DNA from: Hymenopellis radicata
Taxonomy: Eukaryota; Basidiomycota; Agaricomycetes; Agaricales; Physalacriaceae
Assembly (NCBI GenBank): GCA_015501595.1
Contig: JADNRX010000322.1
Location: 1-61,804 of the forward strand
Reading direction: 5' to 3'
DNA: 61,804 bases
In this document: one piece after another, positions 1 through 11,345 of the stretch
Layout of the letters: every line of letters starts with the position of its first letter
Position numbering within the stretch: the stretch's first letter is position 1
Made by a program: the position numbers and the translations under genes
Notes under the pieces: model-generated
The model's database searches: none
Told to the model about the DNA's origin: nothing
The model's input: the letters and a program-made list of their open reading frames with translations, nothing else

Positions 1-2845
1 TCGATACACATTTCTCTGCGTCGTGAATAATGGCAGAAACAAGTTCTTCGTCATTGACATAATGTATGCAGCGGAGGAGAACGACCGCTTAACTATGAAA
101 TATTCAGTAACCCATCAAGGCAACCGGACAATATGAGAATGCATACAGTAATGAACTGGACGGCGAAGGCCATATAGTGGGAGGAAGGTAACATCTGATT
201 TGCGTTAATAACGCCACCAGAGCTCAACGTGTAGACTTACCTCTTGGGTAATTTCGCCAATACGAATACCTATATACGATTAATAATGCAAAGGATCTCA
301 AGGTGTACCCTACTCACAAGAACGAGCTGCGCTCATACATTGCCCAACGAGGTAAGGTCATTAGAAGGAGATGAATCATCTGGTATAAATGGACGATCTA
401 TAAACGAGTGAGAAATAAAGAAGCAATCAGATATCGAAGACATACGGAGATTGATTATAGAGGAATAATATATGAAGAAGGTTATTAGGCAGAGTGATAG
501 CATTTGTGGGTTTTGGCGGTCATTCGCGGCGAACCGCACAGCCGGAGGGAGGCCGTTAATCCAAGCTTCAAGCTCTCCGTCTAAGGAGGCGACCACATCC
601 TGGGTTTCTTCGCTGAAGGGTTCGTCTATTCTTGGGAGTGCACAAATCGCATGACTTTCCCCGCTATGACGTAGATCTGAGAAGTCTGCGCCACCTTCGT
701 TCAAGGTTTGCAGTAACCATAAAAGTGATAACGACTCACGCGATGAAGCCGTCATATTTGAACTTCCTGGTCGAGGGACGGATCCTTCTGAAGATGCTAG
801 CAGCTGGGCGTCATCTAATTCTACGGCTAAGTATCTTCATTAGAAAGACGCAAACGGATATGAAGGTGTTATCTTACGTAGCTCAACGTTGCAATCATCA
901 TCATGGGCGCCACTGGGACGTCCGAGGGCCATCGATAGCAGGCGATCCAATGAATACACGCACCACCACACTCGGCGCCTTATTTCCTTGTCGAGTGCAG
1001 ACAAATTAGATCTTCTAGAGGACCGCTGAAGGGAAGAAAATCAACATGATGAAGTGAGAATGTGCCGGAAGTCTTACATGTAACCCGAGATCTTGCGCTC
1101 TTCGTATGGCCTGCCCAGCATTCAACCAGCCTTGCGCGAGAGCTGTCGAAGATAAGAGAGAAGCCATATCATGGAAGGTGGCAACTCACTATTCCAAGAG
1201 GCGTTACAGACAGCCAATAATGCCAAACATTGAACCCTATCAACACGCAGTCAGAAGGAGCAAGGCCAACGCCACAACCCAACTTACTGCTCAATTTGGG
1301 ATTCTCCGGTGCACATCCAGAACAACAGTTGCGCTCTCTGGTAATAGCTGTAAATATTTTGAGAACGACGTTTTGTAGGCAACGCAGATGAACATACTCC
1401 ATGCCCCCAAAGTCACTTGTGGGAGTAGAACTCTTACTTGAGGCGCTGTGATGCTTCCGCCCAAGGACACAGGAACCGCAGGCGAAGACCGAAAACATCA
1501 AAGCCAGAAACGCAGTGTCTCTGGAAGGTTTACCGGATTGCTTAGATGCCATGACCTTCATGTACCTCTCAAGAAAGAGGTGCTGATGAAGCAGCGGGAA
1601 CGAATAGTGAACACATTTGAAAAAGATCTCAATCAGTTCGTCACCCTGTTCGGGCGTGGGATAAGGTATATCTTCCGGACGCGGTCTTTGAAACAGTTAA
1701 GGTGAATTAACGAGGTGACAGATGCAATAGAAACCTACAGCGCTTCCTGCGTCTTGAAATAATGCCCTGGATTGAAGAAGGGCAAAGTAATATCGACATT
1801 CCTCCGACTGGACTGCGACTCTGGAGACGCGTCTGTCGTCGAATCATGCAAGGTCGTCAACGCGTCAACAAGCATATATGTCGAGGCGCCACCCGTGTAT
1901 CTACAAATCCAGAGTTCAAAAACCTAATCTCCGATGCAAGAGTGTCCAGATTGCTTACCGGAGATTTCCATAGCTGTCCTTGGTGAGATGAGAGAATCTA
2001 TCGGACCACTGCTCTGGGCCATCAAGCGTCTCATCTTCGACGGGATCCGATATAGAAGTTGGGCTGCCCGAGGCGCCGTTTGTCGGAAAGCGAGATAGAC
2101 GCTGGACCGCCGTCGACGGACGGTAGGCTTCAGTCTGATCAGCGTTACGGGGTGGAAAATATTGGGCTGTGTGAATGGCCCGCCTCTGCGTTTGGCATGG
2201 AGAACCTATGTTTCACGTTGGAACAACGACACTCGGCGCCAATGTGAAAAACTTACGGAAGTTGTGATGCATGTGGATTCTTTTGGGACCAAGCCTCGAA
2301 CGCTTGAGTCATTGGGAGCAAGCCCCGGAGGGTTTCTTCCACCTTGGATAGACGAGAGTCGACGGTGTTGGCTTGCCTTTAGATTGTGGCGTTTCAGTCC
2401 AAGCAAGCCTGCAATGGATGAGGACATACTGTCGCGCAAGAGCCGCATTATCGCTGATATCTTTGACTGTAGAATAAGATCAGAGATGCCTACAAGAGAT
2501 TAGACGCGCATACAGCTGCATATCTTGCCCGAGGAGAGACAGTAGGAGCATGGTTCCTGTGCTCGTCAGACCAGAACATACAGCAATTGCAGAGCTCACC
2601 TGACCGTTGCACTTGACCTACCAAGTTCAGTAATTAGCAAGTGCTATCTAAAGGCTTCATCGTCACACACCTTTCGTTTCCGACAGACCTCACATGCCCG
2701 CCAGACTCGCGCGCGGACATTCAGTTTCCTGATCAACGGTGGTTCAGTATCCGGTTCGGATCCGACGGGTTCACGAACCGTTCACCGATGCAGAGCCTTG
2801 GGAGCCATTCAAACTGTCCTGAGGGGCGTCTATCGATTCGCTCAT
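1..2845 (-). CDS. Zn2Cys6 fungal transcription factor (3' end cut by window edge)
   Basis: Nuclear DNA-binding regulator of the Gal4-type family; target unknown. Joining exons on the minus strand gives an N-terminal binuclear zinc cluster split by two introns: RACEVCRKRK, then VKCNGQEPCSYCLSSGKIC, with C-x2-C-x6-C-x5-6-C-x2-C-x6-C spacing. A short coiled coil (ANTVDSRLSKVEETLRGLL, about 2,330-2,400) and the usual linker ending DSYGNLRYTGGAS follow. The fungal_trans region includes HYSFPLLHQHLFLERY, AFLALMFSVFACGS, LEAWINGLPPAVRF and DRPFIPDD. The ATG at 2845 starts MSESIDAPQDSLNG, but the frame to the zinc cluster needs one base removed at 2773. A second break lies at the GGG run 343-345, where one more G restores the expected QCMSAARSC. 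A third is likely near base 95. All three look like length errors. It lies 165 bp downstream of the dehydrogenase on the same strand; regulation of that gene is possible but only inferred. Confidence 0.85.
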
Positions 2846-3009
2846 GCAGGAGAGCAGCGGAATGAGTCTGTTCGAGTGAGCGGCTAAGGACAAGTAGAGA
2901 ACAACCCATTTAGGACATTTACGTCACGGCATGTTCCGCGGATCTCTTCCACGCTTTCGCGTAAGTATTCATTCAGATTAACCAAAGTCTATTCGACATT
3001 TACGGCTAA

Positions 3010-4392
3010 TTACACTTGCTGATTCATGATTACGACCTTGAGATCCTCACCCTTTCGGACCGCCTCCAAGGCCTCTTTACTGCGCGACAGAGGGAACACA
3101 GCGGTAACCATCGGTTTCAGGTCAATCTTGCCTTGCTCCATCATGTCGATGGCCACTTTGAAGCACCCAGACGTGTACCGAACGCTGCCCACGACATCTA
3201 GCTCCTTCGCCACAATTTGGAATGTCGGAAACGAGTTGACGGCTCTGCCCAGACCAGCTTGTACGTCTGCAAAGTTTCTTTCAGTTGAGTCTCAAAACCT
3301 TAACATGACTTACAAGTTCCGCCAGAGCGCGTGAATGTCATGGCTGCATGCATGCAGGGCTCTGCGCCCGAAGCTTCTATGGCAACGTCCACACCCCACG
3401 AATCGACACCGGCGGCATTCAGCGCGTCGGCCTTGAATTGTTCGGCCCATCCAGCGTAGTCTTGTCCCTCTGCAGCTTTGGCGATACAACGGCGTAATCT
3501 GCCCACAGCTTTTTGGCGAAATCGACGCGTTTTTGAGAGATGTCGAACGCGAGGATCTTGGAGACACCATACGCGCGCGCTGTAGCCATTACCAGGCATC
3601 CCAAAGGCCCACAGCCACTATGCGAATGCTATAGTGAGCTTACGAAACCCTCCATTTCCCCGCAGACACTCACAATACTGCAATCGTTTGACCAGCCGCA
3701 AATTTGGCCCGTTTAGCGAGCTGTGATCACATTAGCGCTGCACCAAAAATGGCGAACTCAGTTGAACCTGTACTGCGACAGCAAGAGGCTGTATACATCC
3801 AGCCTCTTGCCATGTTATCGCATCTGGTATCTTGATAGCAAAATCGGCATCACAGACGTAGTATTGTGCAAGAGCTGTCCAACGTCAATCATCGGAAGTG
3901 CTTGCGCACGATGCACTCACTTCCTTGTGTCGGCGCGAGAGATGCCTGGCGGAAACTACGGCAGACGTTCGTCTTGCCGGTTTTGCAGTTGTGGCATCTT
4001 GGTACGTTGATTGATGTTTAACTGGAAGCTGGTTAACAACTCACTTTCTGCAGTACATGGTGGGTTCTATGGCTACTCTGTCTCCCAGCGCGAAGCCCGT
4101 TACGGCTGATCCGACTTCAACAATCGTTCCCGCAGATTCGTGTCCAAGGATGAGCGGTTCCGTTATGGGCGTGCCAACTCCACCATGGCTGTAATTGTGC
4201 AGCTACCCGTCACAGATCAGACGAAACGTCATTGAACAAAACTCTGTAACGCACATCACTACCGCAAATCCCAGTCGACTCGACTTTTATCATGACATCG
4301 TCCTTTCCAACCGCCGATAGAGGCATCTCCCGGATGTCGACAGTATTCGCGCTCAAAAGAACGCATGCTTTGTTGGAAGAGACTTGGACCAT
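3010..4392 (-). CDS. Zinc-dependent sorbitol/xylitol dehydrogenase-like protein (MDR family)
   Basis: Likely NAD(P)-dependent polyol dehydrogenase (sorbitol, xylitol or L-arabinitol class), cytosolic. Start MVQVSSNKACVLLSANTVDI at 4392. Visible motifs in order: GICGSD (catalytic zinc Cys), GHESAG (catalytic His-Glu), the structural zinc set YCRKCHNCKTGKTNVC built across an intron, QEAGCIQPLAVAVQ, the nucleotide-binding turn GCGPLG, and C-terminal KVVIMNQQV followed by a stop at 3010-3012. Introns of about 50 nt interrupt most motifs and all use GT-AG. The frame changes once near 3475, between YAVVSPK and AAEGQDYAGW; one missing G there restores a normal dehydrogenase, so I treat it as a probable sequence error. 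The substrate cannot be told from sequence alone. Family assignment is firm, substrate class less so. Confidence 0.88.
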
Positions 4393-5053
4393 GTTGACTA
4401 GCTTCGAATACGCGTAGGATTGGCGAGGAATTGGGCGTTTAAAGACACATTGGACCCCATGGGCTTTATCAATGTCGTGCACATAATCGCGGATCGAGGA
4501 CCGGACGCGGGTCATCCGCGGATGCTTGCCGCTCGTCCAGTGCGTTCCATGTCATTGTTCAAAATCTCTGGACTCGGCACATGCTAGGACTTAGCAGACT
4601 TGCGCCAATGCTGTGCCACCTACCCGTTCTAGTCACTGCTGCGGAGTCCGCCCACCCGCCATATGACCTCACTATTGAACTATGATCCGTCAGACTGGCG
4701 TCAGACAACTTGGAAGACTCAGCGACACTCGCATCTCTCTGTGGGTGTGGATGTGAACATGTTCAACTCGAAGACGCTTCAAATTGATTTCCGCTCGACA
4801 TTCCCCCGCTCTGGGAGCGGATGCCGCCGGCGGACGCCTATTTCATCGTGCGTCACAAGCTCTTACACCGCCACAACACGACTAGGTTCAAAGATCTGCA
4901 GCGAATGCGTAGCAACGGGCACCCAAAAAAATGCTATATAGCGGATGTCACAGAGGTCAGCTGCGCAAGAACAACAACTTGAACTCGAGCGATCCATCCA
5001 ACGCTCATCACACTCACACCAACTACCACTCAAACCAACCACTCACACAACCT
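4393..5053. other. Intergenic region, no gene seen
   Basis: Between the divergent dehydrogenase (minus) and the Gly-rich gene (plus). Short open frames here show no family features. It probably holds both promoters; a short TATA-like string, GCTATATAGCG, lies near 4,932-4,942, about 115 nt before the Gly-rich start. Confidence 0.5.
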
Positions 5054-5402
5054 ATGGGCGCCTGTTTCGGTCGACCACATGGGGGATATGGTGGATCATA
5101 CGGCGGGGGCGGAATGGGAATGGGCCCAATGGGAGGCGGAGGCCACCACGGCGGTCTAGTTAACGGACTCGTCGGGAATCTTGCCGGCGGCCACCATCAC
5201 GGCGGAGGCGGCGGCTTTGGCGGGGCGGACCCGGCTTTGGAGGCGGGGGTCATCATCATGGAGGAGGATTTGGTGGTCCTGGAGGTGGCTTTGGAGGACC
5301 GGGAGGCGGCTTCGGAGGTGGGGACATGGTGGCGGTTTCGGCGGCCCAGGCGGAGGCTTCGGCGGCGGGCCTGGTGGCGGAGGAGGAGGACCCCGTTGGT
5401 GA
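5054..5402 (+). CDS. Small glycine-rich protein
   Basis: Starts MGACFGRPHGGYGGSYGGGG and continues as Gly-rich repeats with clusters of histidine (GGHHGG, GGHHHGGG) and GGFGGP units, ending GGGGGGPRW and a stop at 5400-5402. No signal peptide is obvious. The Gly-rich reading can only be followed by changing frame twice, in the G-rich stretches near 5,218-5,230 and at the GGGG run 5,320-5,323, in line with run-length errors elsewhere in the window. About 115 residues if joined. Function unknown; such proteins are common and uninformative by composition. Confidence 0.55.
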
Positions 5403-5590
5403 TCATCGACGCCACATCTCGGACACTGCTATCTTTACCTTACTTTAGGCATCGCTTACTGTATCTTCCATCTCCGTCTGTAGCCATTACATATACCAAC
5501 ACCACTATAATATTCCCGAAAATGCCACACAGAATAGACTAAAACCCAGGAGAAAAGGTATGTACAAGTCCGTCGTGAAATTCAAACTGA

Positions 5591-6520
5591 TCAAGCACTA
5601 GCAGCCGGAACAGATATCTGCGTAGAAGGCTCTGCAGCAGGAGGTCCTGTAGAAGGAGCTTCTGCAACGGGAGACTCGACCGTCTCCCCAGCATGTGGCT
5701 CAATAGGCGATGCAGCGCTTGTCGAAGTTGGAGCCGCAGCGGATCCGGAGGAAACTTCGCTAGCCTGTACTAGATCGTGTGTAGCGGAACGTTCGTGATG
5801 AATCTGGCTGAGCCGCGCCTCTCTCGCTTCCTATGAAGCAGTTAATTAATGTGGCCAAGATGAAAAGGCACACGAACACGCGTACATTGTGCGCCTTCTG
5901 TGAGGATACCACGCCGTCAACCTCCGCCCTCTTCGCGGCCAAATCTTTCTGCAACTTGGCCTCGCGGTCCTGCTTGAGCTGTGTGGCGCATCGTAAGCGA
6001 CGCGCGCAACTTTGAACATGTAAAGGCCTTACTTTCAAATCCGCTTGCGCGTCGTTGAGCTTTACAGTGGACAGTTCGTGGGCGGCGGTGGCCTTGTTCA
6101 ATGTCTCAGCCGCTTTATATTCTTCCTTCTGGCGTTTCGCGAGCATGTGCTGGGCTTTCTGAAGAGCCTGGAAGAGACATTTCAATAAAGGCGGGCGAAA
6201 GTAATCCAAGATACTCGCCTTGTGTGCCTTGTCCACCTCTTTCTCGATGGACTGCAGGTCCTTCAGTTCATGCTTCACGTTTGAGTCCTCTTTCTTCCCC
6301 TCTTTGACGATTTTCTTCTCCGCCTGTTCGAGAGGGACGGAGACCTGAATAGGGACAGAGGCATGGTCGATGTCAGTGGAGAAGCTGTTGGAGAAGCTTT
6401 ACGATGGCTTTTAAATGGGTTGTCTTAATTAAACGCGATACCCTGACGTCAAGGTCGATCACCTTCAACGCGTCGCGTCCATTGTTAGCCTCCAGCCAGC
6501 TGCCACAGTCGTATTACTAT
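5591..6520 (-). CDS. Coiled-coil protein of unknown function
   Basis: Exons joined on the minus strand give a charged, heptad-rich protein: VPLEQAEKKIVKEGKKED, VKHELKDLQSIEKEVDKAHK, ALQKAQHMLAKRQKEEYKAA, TQLKQDREAKLQKDLAAKRA, then a Ser/Pro/Ala/Thr-rich tail ending STQISVPAASA and a stop at 5591-5593. Introns of about 50 nt lie at 6.18-6.23 kb, 6.0-6.03 kb and 5.83-5.89 kb. An upstream exon reading GSWLEANNGRDALKVIDLDV near 6,450-6,510 seems to belong, but I cannot fix the start codon. It resembles basidiomycete proteins annotated as Ncp1-like DNA-binding proteins, but that is a weak impression. No enzymatic motif is visible. Confidence 0.6.
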
Positions 6521-6725
6521 GGCATAAGTAAAATAAACACGCGAACGACTGCAGGACGCATGATGAACGATATATTCGGTGGTTCAATTGAATTATTCAA
6601 CAGACTATTGTATGCAAAGTGTACGGGAAGTATGCGTCTAACAAGGAATATATGCAATGGAATGGGTGAAGCCAGTCACGTCTCTAAGTAGGATAATACA
6701 CACACAGAGAAAAAACCGTAAGTAT

Positions 6726-9662
6726 TTAACCGTCCATCCCGCGGAGAATCGCCTTGCGGCTCTTGCTCTTGCGCTGCCTGATATTGACTCCCGGTCTTGT
6801 AGCCACAGGCGGCAGGAACCCGAGCGTCGGCTTCATAGGCGCAGTAGCGAGGTGTTCACGTGAGGCACCAGCATCCTCTCCCATCCCGCCGTCATCAAGC
6901 CCGGGCGATGGAGGAACGAACGTCATCGTCTCCGCATCACCATACACGATAGGCATAGGCGACTCGTATCCGACGATTCCCAGCTGTCGGCAGTAAAATT
7001 GCACTGCCGCGTGGAATGCAGTTTTGCGAGCGCAACGCAGACCCCAGTCCTGCCAAGTACTGACAAAGGATGAGTAAAACCGGAGCGACGCTACGGGGAA
7101 GCCAGACATACCCGTTATGCAGGCAACCTATCGTTATCTCGAGGTAGCGCTGGTACTCTATATTTTGCAGGACGACCGAGGTCGCAGGCTCGAACCAACG
7201 GTTCTCTTCTGTGCAAAGCCATTCGTTCATACAACGTTCAAGCTCGTCAAGCTTCTCCAAAGGCGTCGACCAGTCGATCTGAATGGTGCAGTTTTCAAAC
7301 ATTTTCTAGTTGGGAATAAATAAACGGTTCAAGGAGGACAATAAGGACTCACAGCGCTTCGACGGACGTTGGTACTGAAATGAATTAGAAACAAAGAGGT
7401 AAACCAAGGCAGCCATACTCACATGAACTTAGTAAAGAGCTGACTGTTAAAGTAGTACGTTTCCGTTCCGTCTACACGTGTAAAGACTGTCGCAAACAAT
7501 CCCATCTTCTTTACGACCAAATTTTCATCTGACGCAACAGTTAGCGAGCTGGAAAACAAGAAGGAAAGAGACCTACTATCAATGAAACAGCGGTCGCCGG
7601 TATCAAATGGACTGAGAAGCAAAATCAGTTTGACTCCAAAAGAGTGTAAAGAGCACGTACTGGGTAACAAACAAGAACATAATAGCATCAAAAGCATCAG
7701 CAGCAGCACCCTTGAAGATAAAGCTGGCCGCGATACCAATGGTATACACACTCGTCAAGCTATCTCCAACGTTGACGCCAAATACGCTTAGACTGATGAA
7801 GAACAGAACGACGAGGGCAAAGAACAGAAGAATATGATCGAGGGTCTTCAATGCAGCACCGACATCACGCATAGAACGCGCGAGAAAGCGCCGCTCTTTA
7901 TATACCTTGACAAGGATGGATTTAACCTCCCCACGAGATATATCCCCGTTATTGTCCGCGTCAAAGACGCGGAACGCGCTTTCAGCAAGGTCATGCGTCG
8001 GAAAAGCGGGATAGAAATCGGACGGCAAGAGGTACGACCGCCCAGCATTATGCGGCCGAAACTTGTAGTAAATGCTCCTCGCCAAATGCTTCGCCTCGTC
8101 GACCGTCCCGACGCCACCACTCAGAATCCCCGCGGTCTTCTCATTCGCGCCCTCGCCCTTGATATTGCGAGCATCGTGCAGGACAGCGGACTTGAGCACC
8201 TTGGCAGCCTGCGCGATAGTCTCGCCGGCGTGCATACTGGACTCGTCGGAACTGTGACGCGAGATGGGCGGGTAATGATGCAGACCCGCTGGGGTCATAG
8301 GCTCCGATCCATTATCGGAGCTCATCACACCCATCTCAGCCGCTTCCATCGTAGCAATGGACGACTTGCGGGACTTGGAACCGAACCACCCAGACGACGC
8401 GCGTTTGCCTTTGCCCTTCTTCCGCCCAGCGACCATAGTGCGATCCGCGTCTTCGGTATCGCCCATAGTTCCCTCATCAGGCGTCCGCGTCCCCCAGTCA
8501 AACTGGTTCTTCTCCGTCAAGGGCGTTCCAAAGATGGGAGTGCGATGACCGGAGCGCAGGCCGGAGCGAGAGACCGCCTTGGGGCGATAGTCCCGCAGCT
8601 TTTCGATGACAGGGAGTGCCTCGGAGATGGCGTCAATACGGTCCTTGAAAGCCGTGCGATGGAACGCGAATGCAATAGCGTGCGAGAGCATCCTTTGCGC
8701 GCAGACGACAAGCGCGAGGAAGAACAGGAATTGGATGACCTGGGAAACGCGCTCTGTGTACGGGGCGCGACTTGCATCGTTGTCGGAAGTGTCGAACAGG
8801 TTGAATATGTGGCCGAATATGATCTCCCAGCTCACCCAGCCACTGGCCGCATACAACAGGGGTTTGAACGTGTTCTTGACCGAGCCGTAGAGTTCGAGAC
8901 GCGACTTGACGACCTCAGAGACGTGTCCCCAGGCGGCCATGATGAGAAAACGAATGACGGTGGGTACGAGATCGACAATGAGCGCGAGATACCAGGAGAC
9001 GAGGAGGTTGGCCGCTGCCCAGAAGAGCCAAGCCTGCACATTTTGTTTCACCAAGAGACGGTGCTCAGTGGGATTCTTCTTGTACCAGTAGAAATGTATG
9101 AGTACGCCAGGCGTGATCAGGACTCCGGCAAGAAAAGTGGACCCAATAAGCGAGGAGAAGAGCAGGGTGATCACTCTAAAAACAAACTGTGAGCTCCACT
9201 GACCCATCACACGTAGCCGACTCACCGCTTGAATGTCCACCGTTTATCCTTCTGCTTCACACCCATCTGCTGCTCAAACTTGGCTTCCTCTTCGCCTAGA
9301 TCTTCTTCACCGCTCCAATCGTAGTTGTCGTCACCATACTCGTCGTCCGTCCCTGCTAGAGACGCGGGCCGCGAGGAAGTGGGCTCGTCGTAATGGCCAA
9401 CAAAAGTCGGCGTCTTGACTTGCTCCGGATAATGCACTGACGGCTTCTGTCTCTCGTCTCTGGGTCCACAGCCAATCTCTACAATGTCCTCTCCCATGTT
9501 TACTTGTGACCGGTATGCTGGACTTGGCGGATACTGGTCTACGTCCTGGGGCTGCACAAACAGGGTCTGATCAAGATTGGAGGTGCTGGCCTCCGGCCTA
9601 TATGGCGGCGAAGCAGGGTGTAGCTCCTCTTGGGACGTGGAAAGGAAGCGGTCAGGCTGCAT
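6726..9662 (-). CDS. MscS-family mechanosensitive channel with EF-hand
   Basis: Tension-gated channel related to the Msy1/Msy2 proteins of fission yeast, which act in ER or plasma membrane during osmotic shock. Start MQPDRFLSTSQEELHP at 9662, with a disordered acidic N-terminus. A long second exon (about 9,190 to 7,660) has four or more hydrophobic segments (for example LLFSSLIGSTFLAGVLITPG, LFFLALVVCAQRML). It then has a calcium-binding EF-hand loop DADNNGDISRGE near 7,930-7,965 and the pore region ILLFFALVVLFFISLSVFGV. The MscS core signature FVTHPFDTGDRCFID is built across an intron near 7,610-7,660. The C-terminal exons end RKAILRGMDG, stop at 6726. The frame is continuous once introns are removed. 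A 452-codon open frame on the opposite strand is a shadow. Confidence 0.92.
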
Positions 9663-10161
9663 GACCTGTCAATGGAGCTCCCGATAGCGTCTTGATGGGC
9701 ACGATTTGAGCACACAAATATTTTGCTTTCGGCTTTAGGCCCTTTTCTATCTCGATCTTCCCCACCCCTGTAGTGCGTCTGTTGCCATGCAGAACACTTG
9801 ATGTCATTCCGCTCCCTGTCCTTATGGTGCGGACGGCGACATATTGGCGACATGAACCTTCGAAGCAGGCCGCGTTTGCGCGTATTCCAGATTTTGGAGG
9901 TTCGCGCGAGGTATGCTTTCGTCTGGTTATCGTTCAACTCGCGTCCCCACTCAGCGCCACTTGTTCCAAATGGAACGTAGGAGGGATCCCTAAATTAAAA
10001 ATGCGGACCCTTGGGGTCGGGGGTTTATGTCTATGTCCACGTTGCGACTGACCAGTGACCGAGTTCGCTACCATTCATCATGATCCTGCCAATCCCTATT
10101 AGTATATCCTCCTTGTCAAAAGCACCACAGGCATTCAATCTCGACGCTTTCTAGGCGGAGT
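9663..10161. other. Upstream region of the channel gene, no gene seen
   Basis: Open frames here are short and show no family features. The part next to 9663 is the likely promoter and 5' leader of the channel gene. Confidence 0.5.
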
Positions 10162-11292
10162 CTACCAACTTCGAACTGTCAGAAAGTCGTTCCTGATCAC
10201 GGATTCAAAAAAGAGGGCGAAAACTGAACCACCATTGGTCGTCATAGCATCTGCATCCGTAGTCAGGTAGAGAGCGCAGTTGGCGGTGAAATCAGAACTG
10301 TACATTAGTGTGAACCTTGCAGCGTATGACATTGAGATTGGTGCTTGGTAGTAGAGAGCTAGGCGAGGGGGAAATACGTGACTTGGCGGCGGGACCACTG
10401 TCAGACGTGAGACAAGGCTGACGGCAAGGAAAGAATGTCCTTGGAAAACGATCCAACCCCAGAACAAATACCCGAAGAACAACAAACAAACATGGAGGTA
10501 ATCACAAGCTTCATCGCGCCACATGCACTTGCAAGTATGCGCAGCGTCCAATTGCTTTCAGCACAGCTGACCCAGAGGTCTAGAAGGAGGTAGAAAAAGC
10601 GAAGAAAGCTAGTACTACAGCCGACAGCGCTGGTAATTGGACCTTGATTAAAAATTGATTCAAAGATTGGGCGTCTGGGCCGGCGTCCGTCCAACTGTCG
10701 GAAGGGCGGAAAGGTTCCAAGAAATATACAGAATGGGGAGGTGACAAAAGACACGAAAGGTTGAGCGTGGCGCATAGACGCCATTTGAGGGTAAACCTGT
10801 ATATATGCGCCGTTAACTCCCGCGCCGTAGTACAAAGAGCGGCTAACCAGCGCGTCATTGGTGTACGAGGATCCTTCGCCTGAACGTATGCGTGATAACG
10901 AAGTCATCTGATTTACCAAAGCTGGGAAGCACTCGGGTGCTCACACCAATGAATGCGACCCCATGATCGACGTCAAGGAGAGGAATGCTTCATCGGATGA
11001 GCTTTTGCGTCGCGTCGTTGTTCGTCCGAGACCAACGCCGTCACAACGACTTGAGGAAATAGAAATTTTGGGTATCTTAGGACGGCGACAGCAGACATGG
11101 TAAACGAGAACCATTTGAGACACACTTGAACGGATAAGTCGGAAAGAGGGTCCACACTTGGTCGGCATACAGACGACATGTCAGAGACGCTGCACCAGTC
11201 CAGAATACCGTATAACATAGCCAGTGAGCGCAAGACAGCACATAAGTTAGGCCTAGGCTAAGTCGCGGATCGTGTTCAGAAGGGTTTGCCAA
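10162..11292 (-). CDS. Unresolved membrane-like multi-exon reading frame
   Basis: Several minus-strand frames with hydrophobic stretches follow each other: LSLGLTYVLSCAHWLCYTVF near 11,260, FLRFFYLLLDLWVSC near 10,590, and SLSRIRSGEGSSYTNDALVS near 10,870-10,900. The order and hydrophobicity suggest a small polytopic protein, perhaps a degenerate relative of the DUF6533/DUF6534 type, but I could not join a convincing model, and stops interrupt most frames. About 250 bp (10,780-11,030) recurs at 16,515-16,775. It may be a decayed gene. Confidence 0.3.
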
Positions 11293-11345
11293 ATAAACGC
11301 CTACATCACCCTTGGAAAAATTCCCGTCACCTCCTCGACGCGTCC

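Noticed and set aside
7834..9192. A 452-codon plus-strand open frame
   Set aside because: It runs exactly opposite the long exon of the MscS channel, whose motifs (EF-hand, MscS core) are unmistakable; the plus reading has no family features and is a shadow of codon bias.
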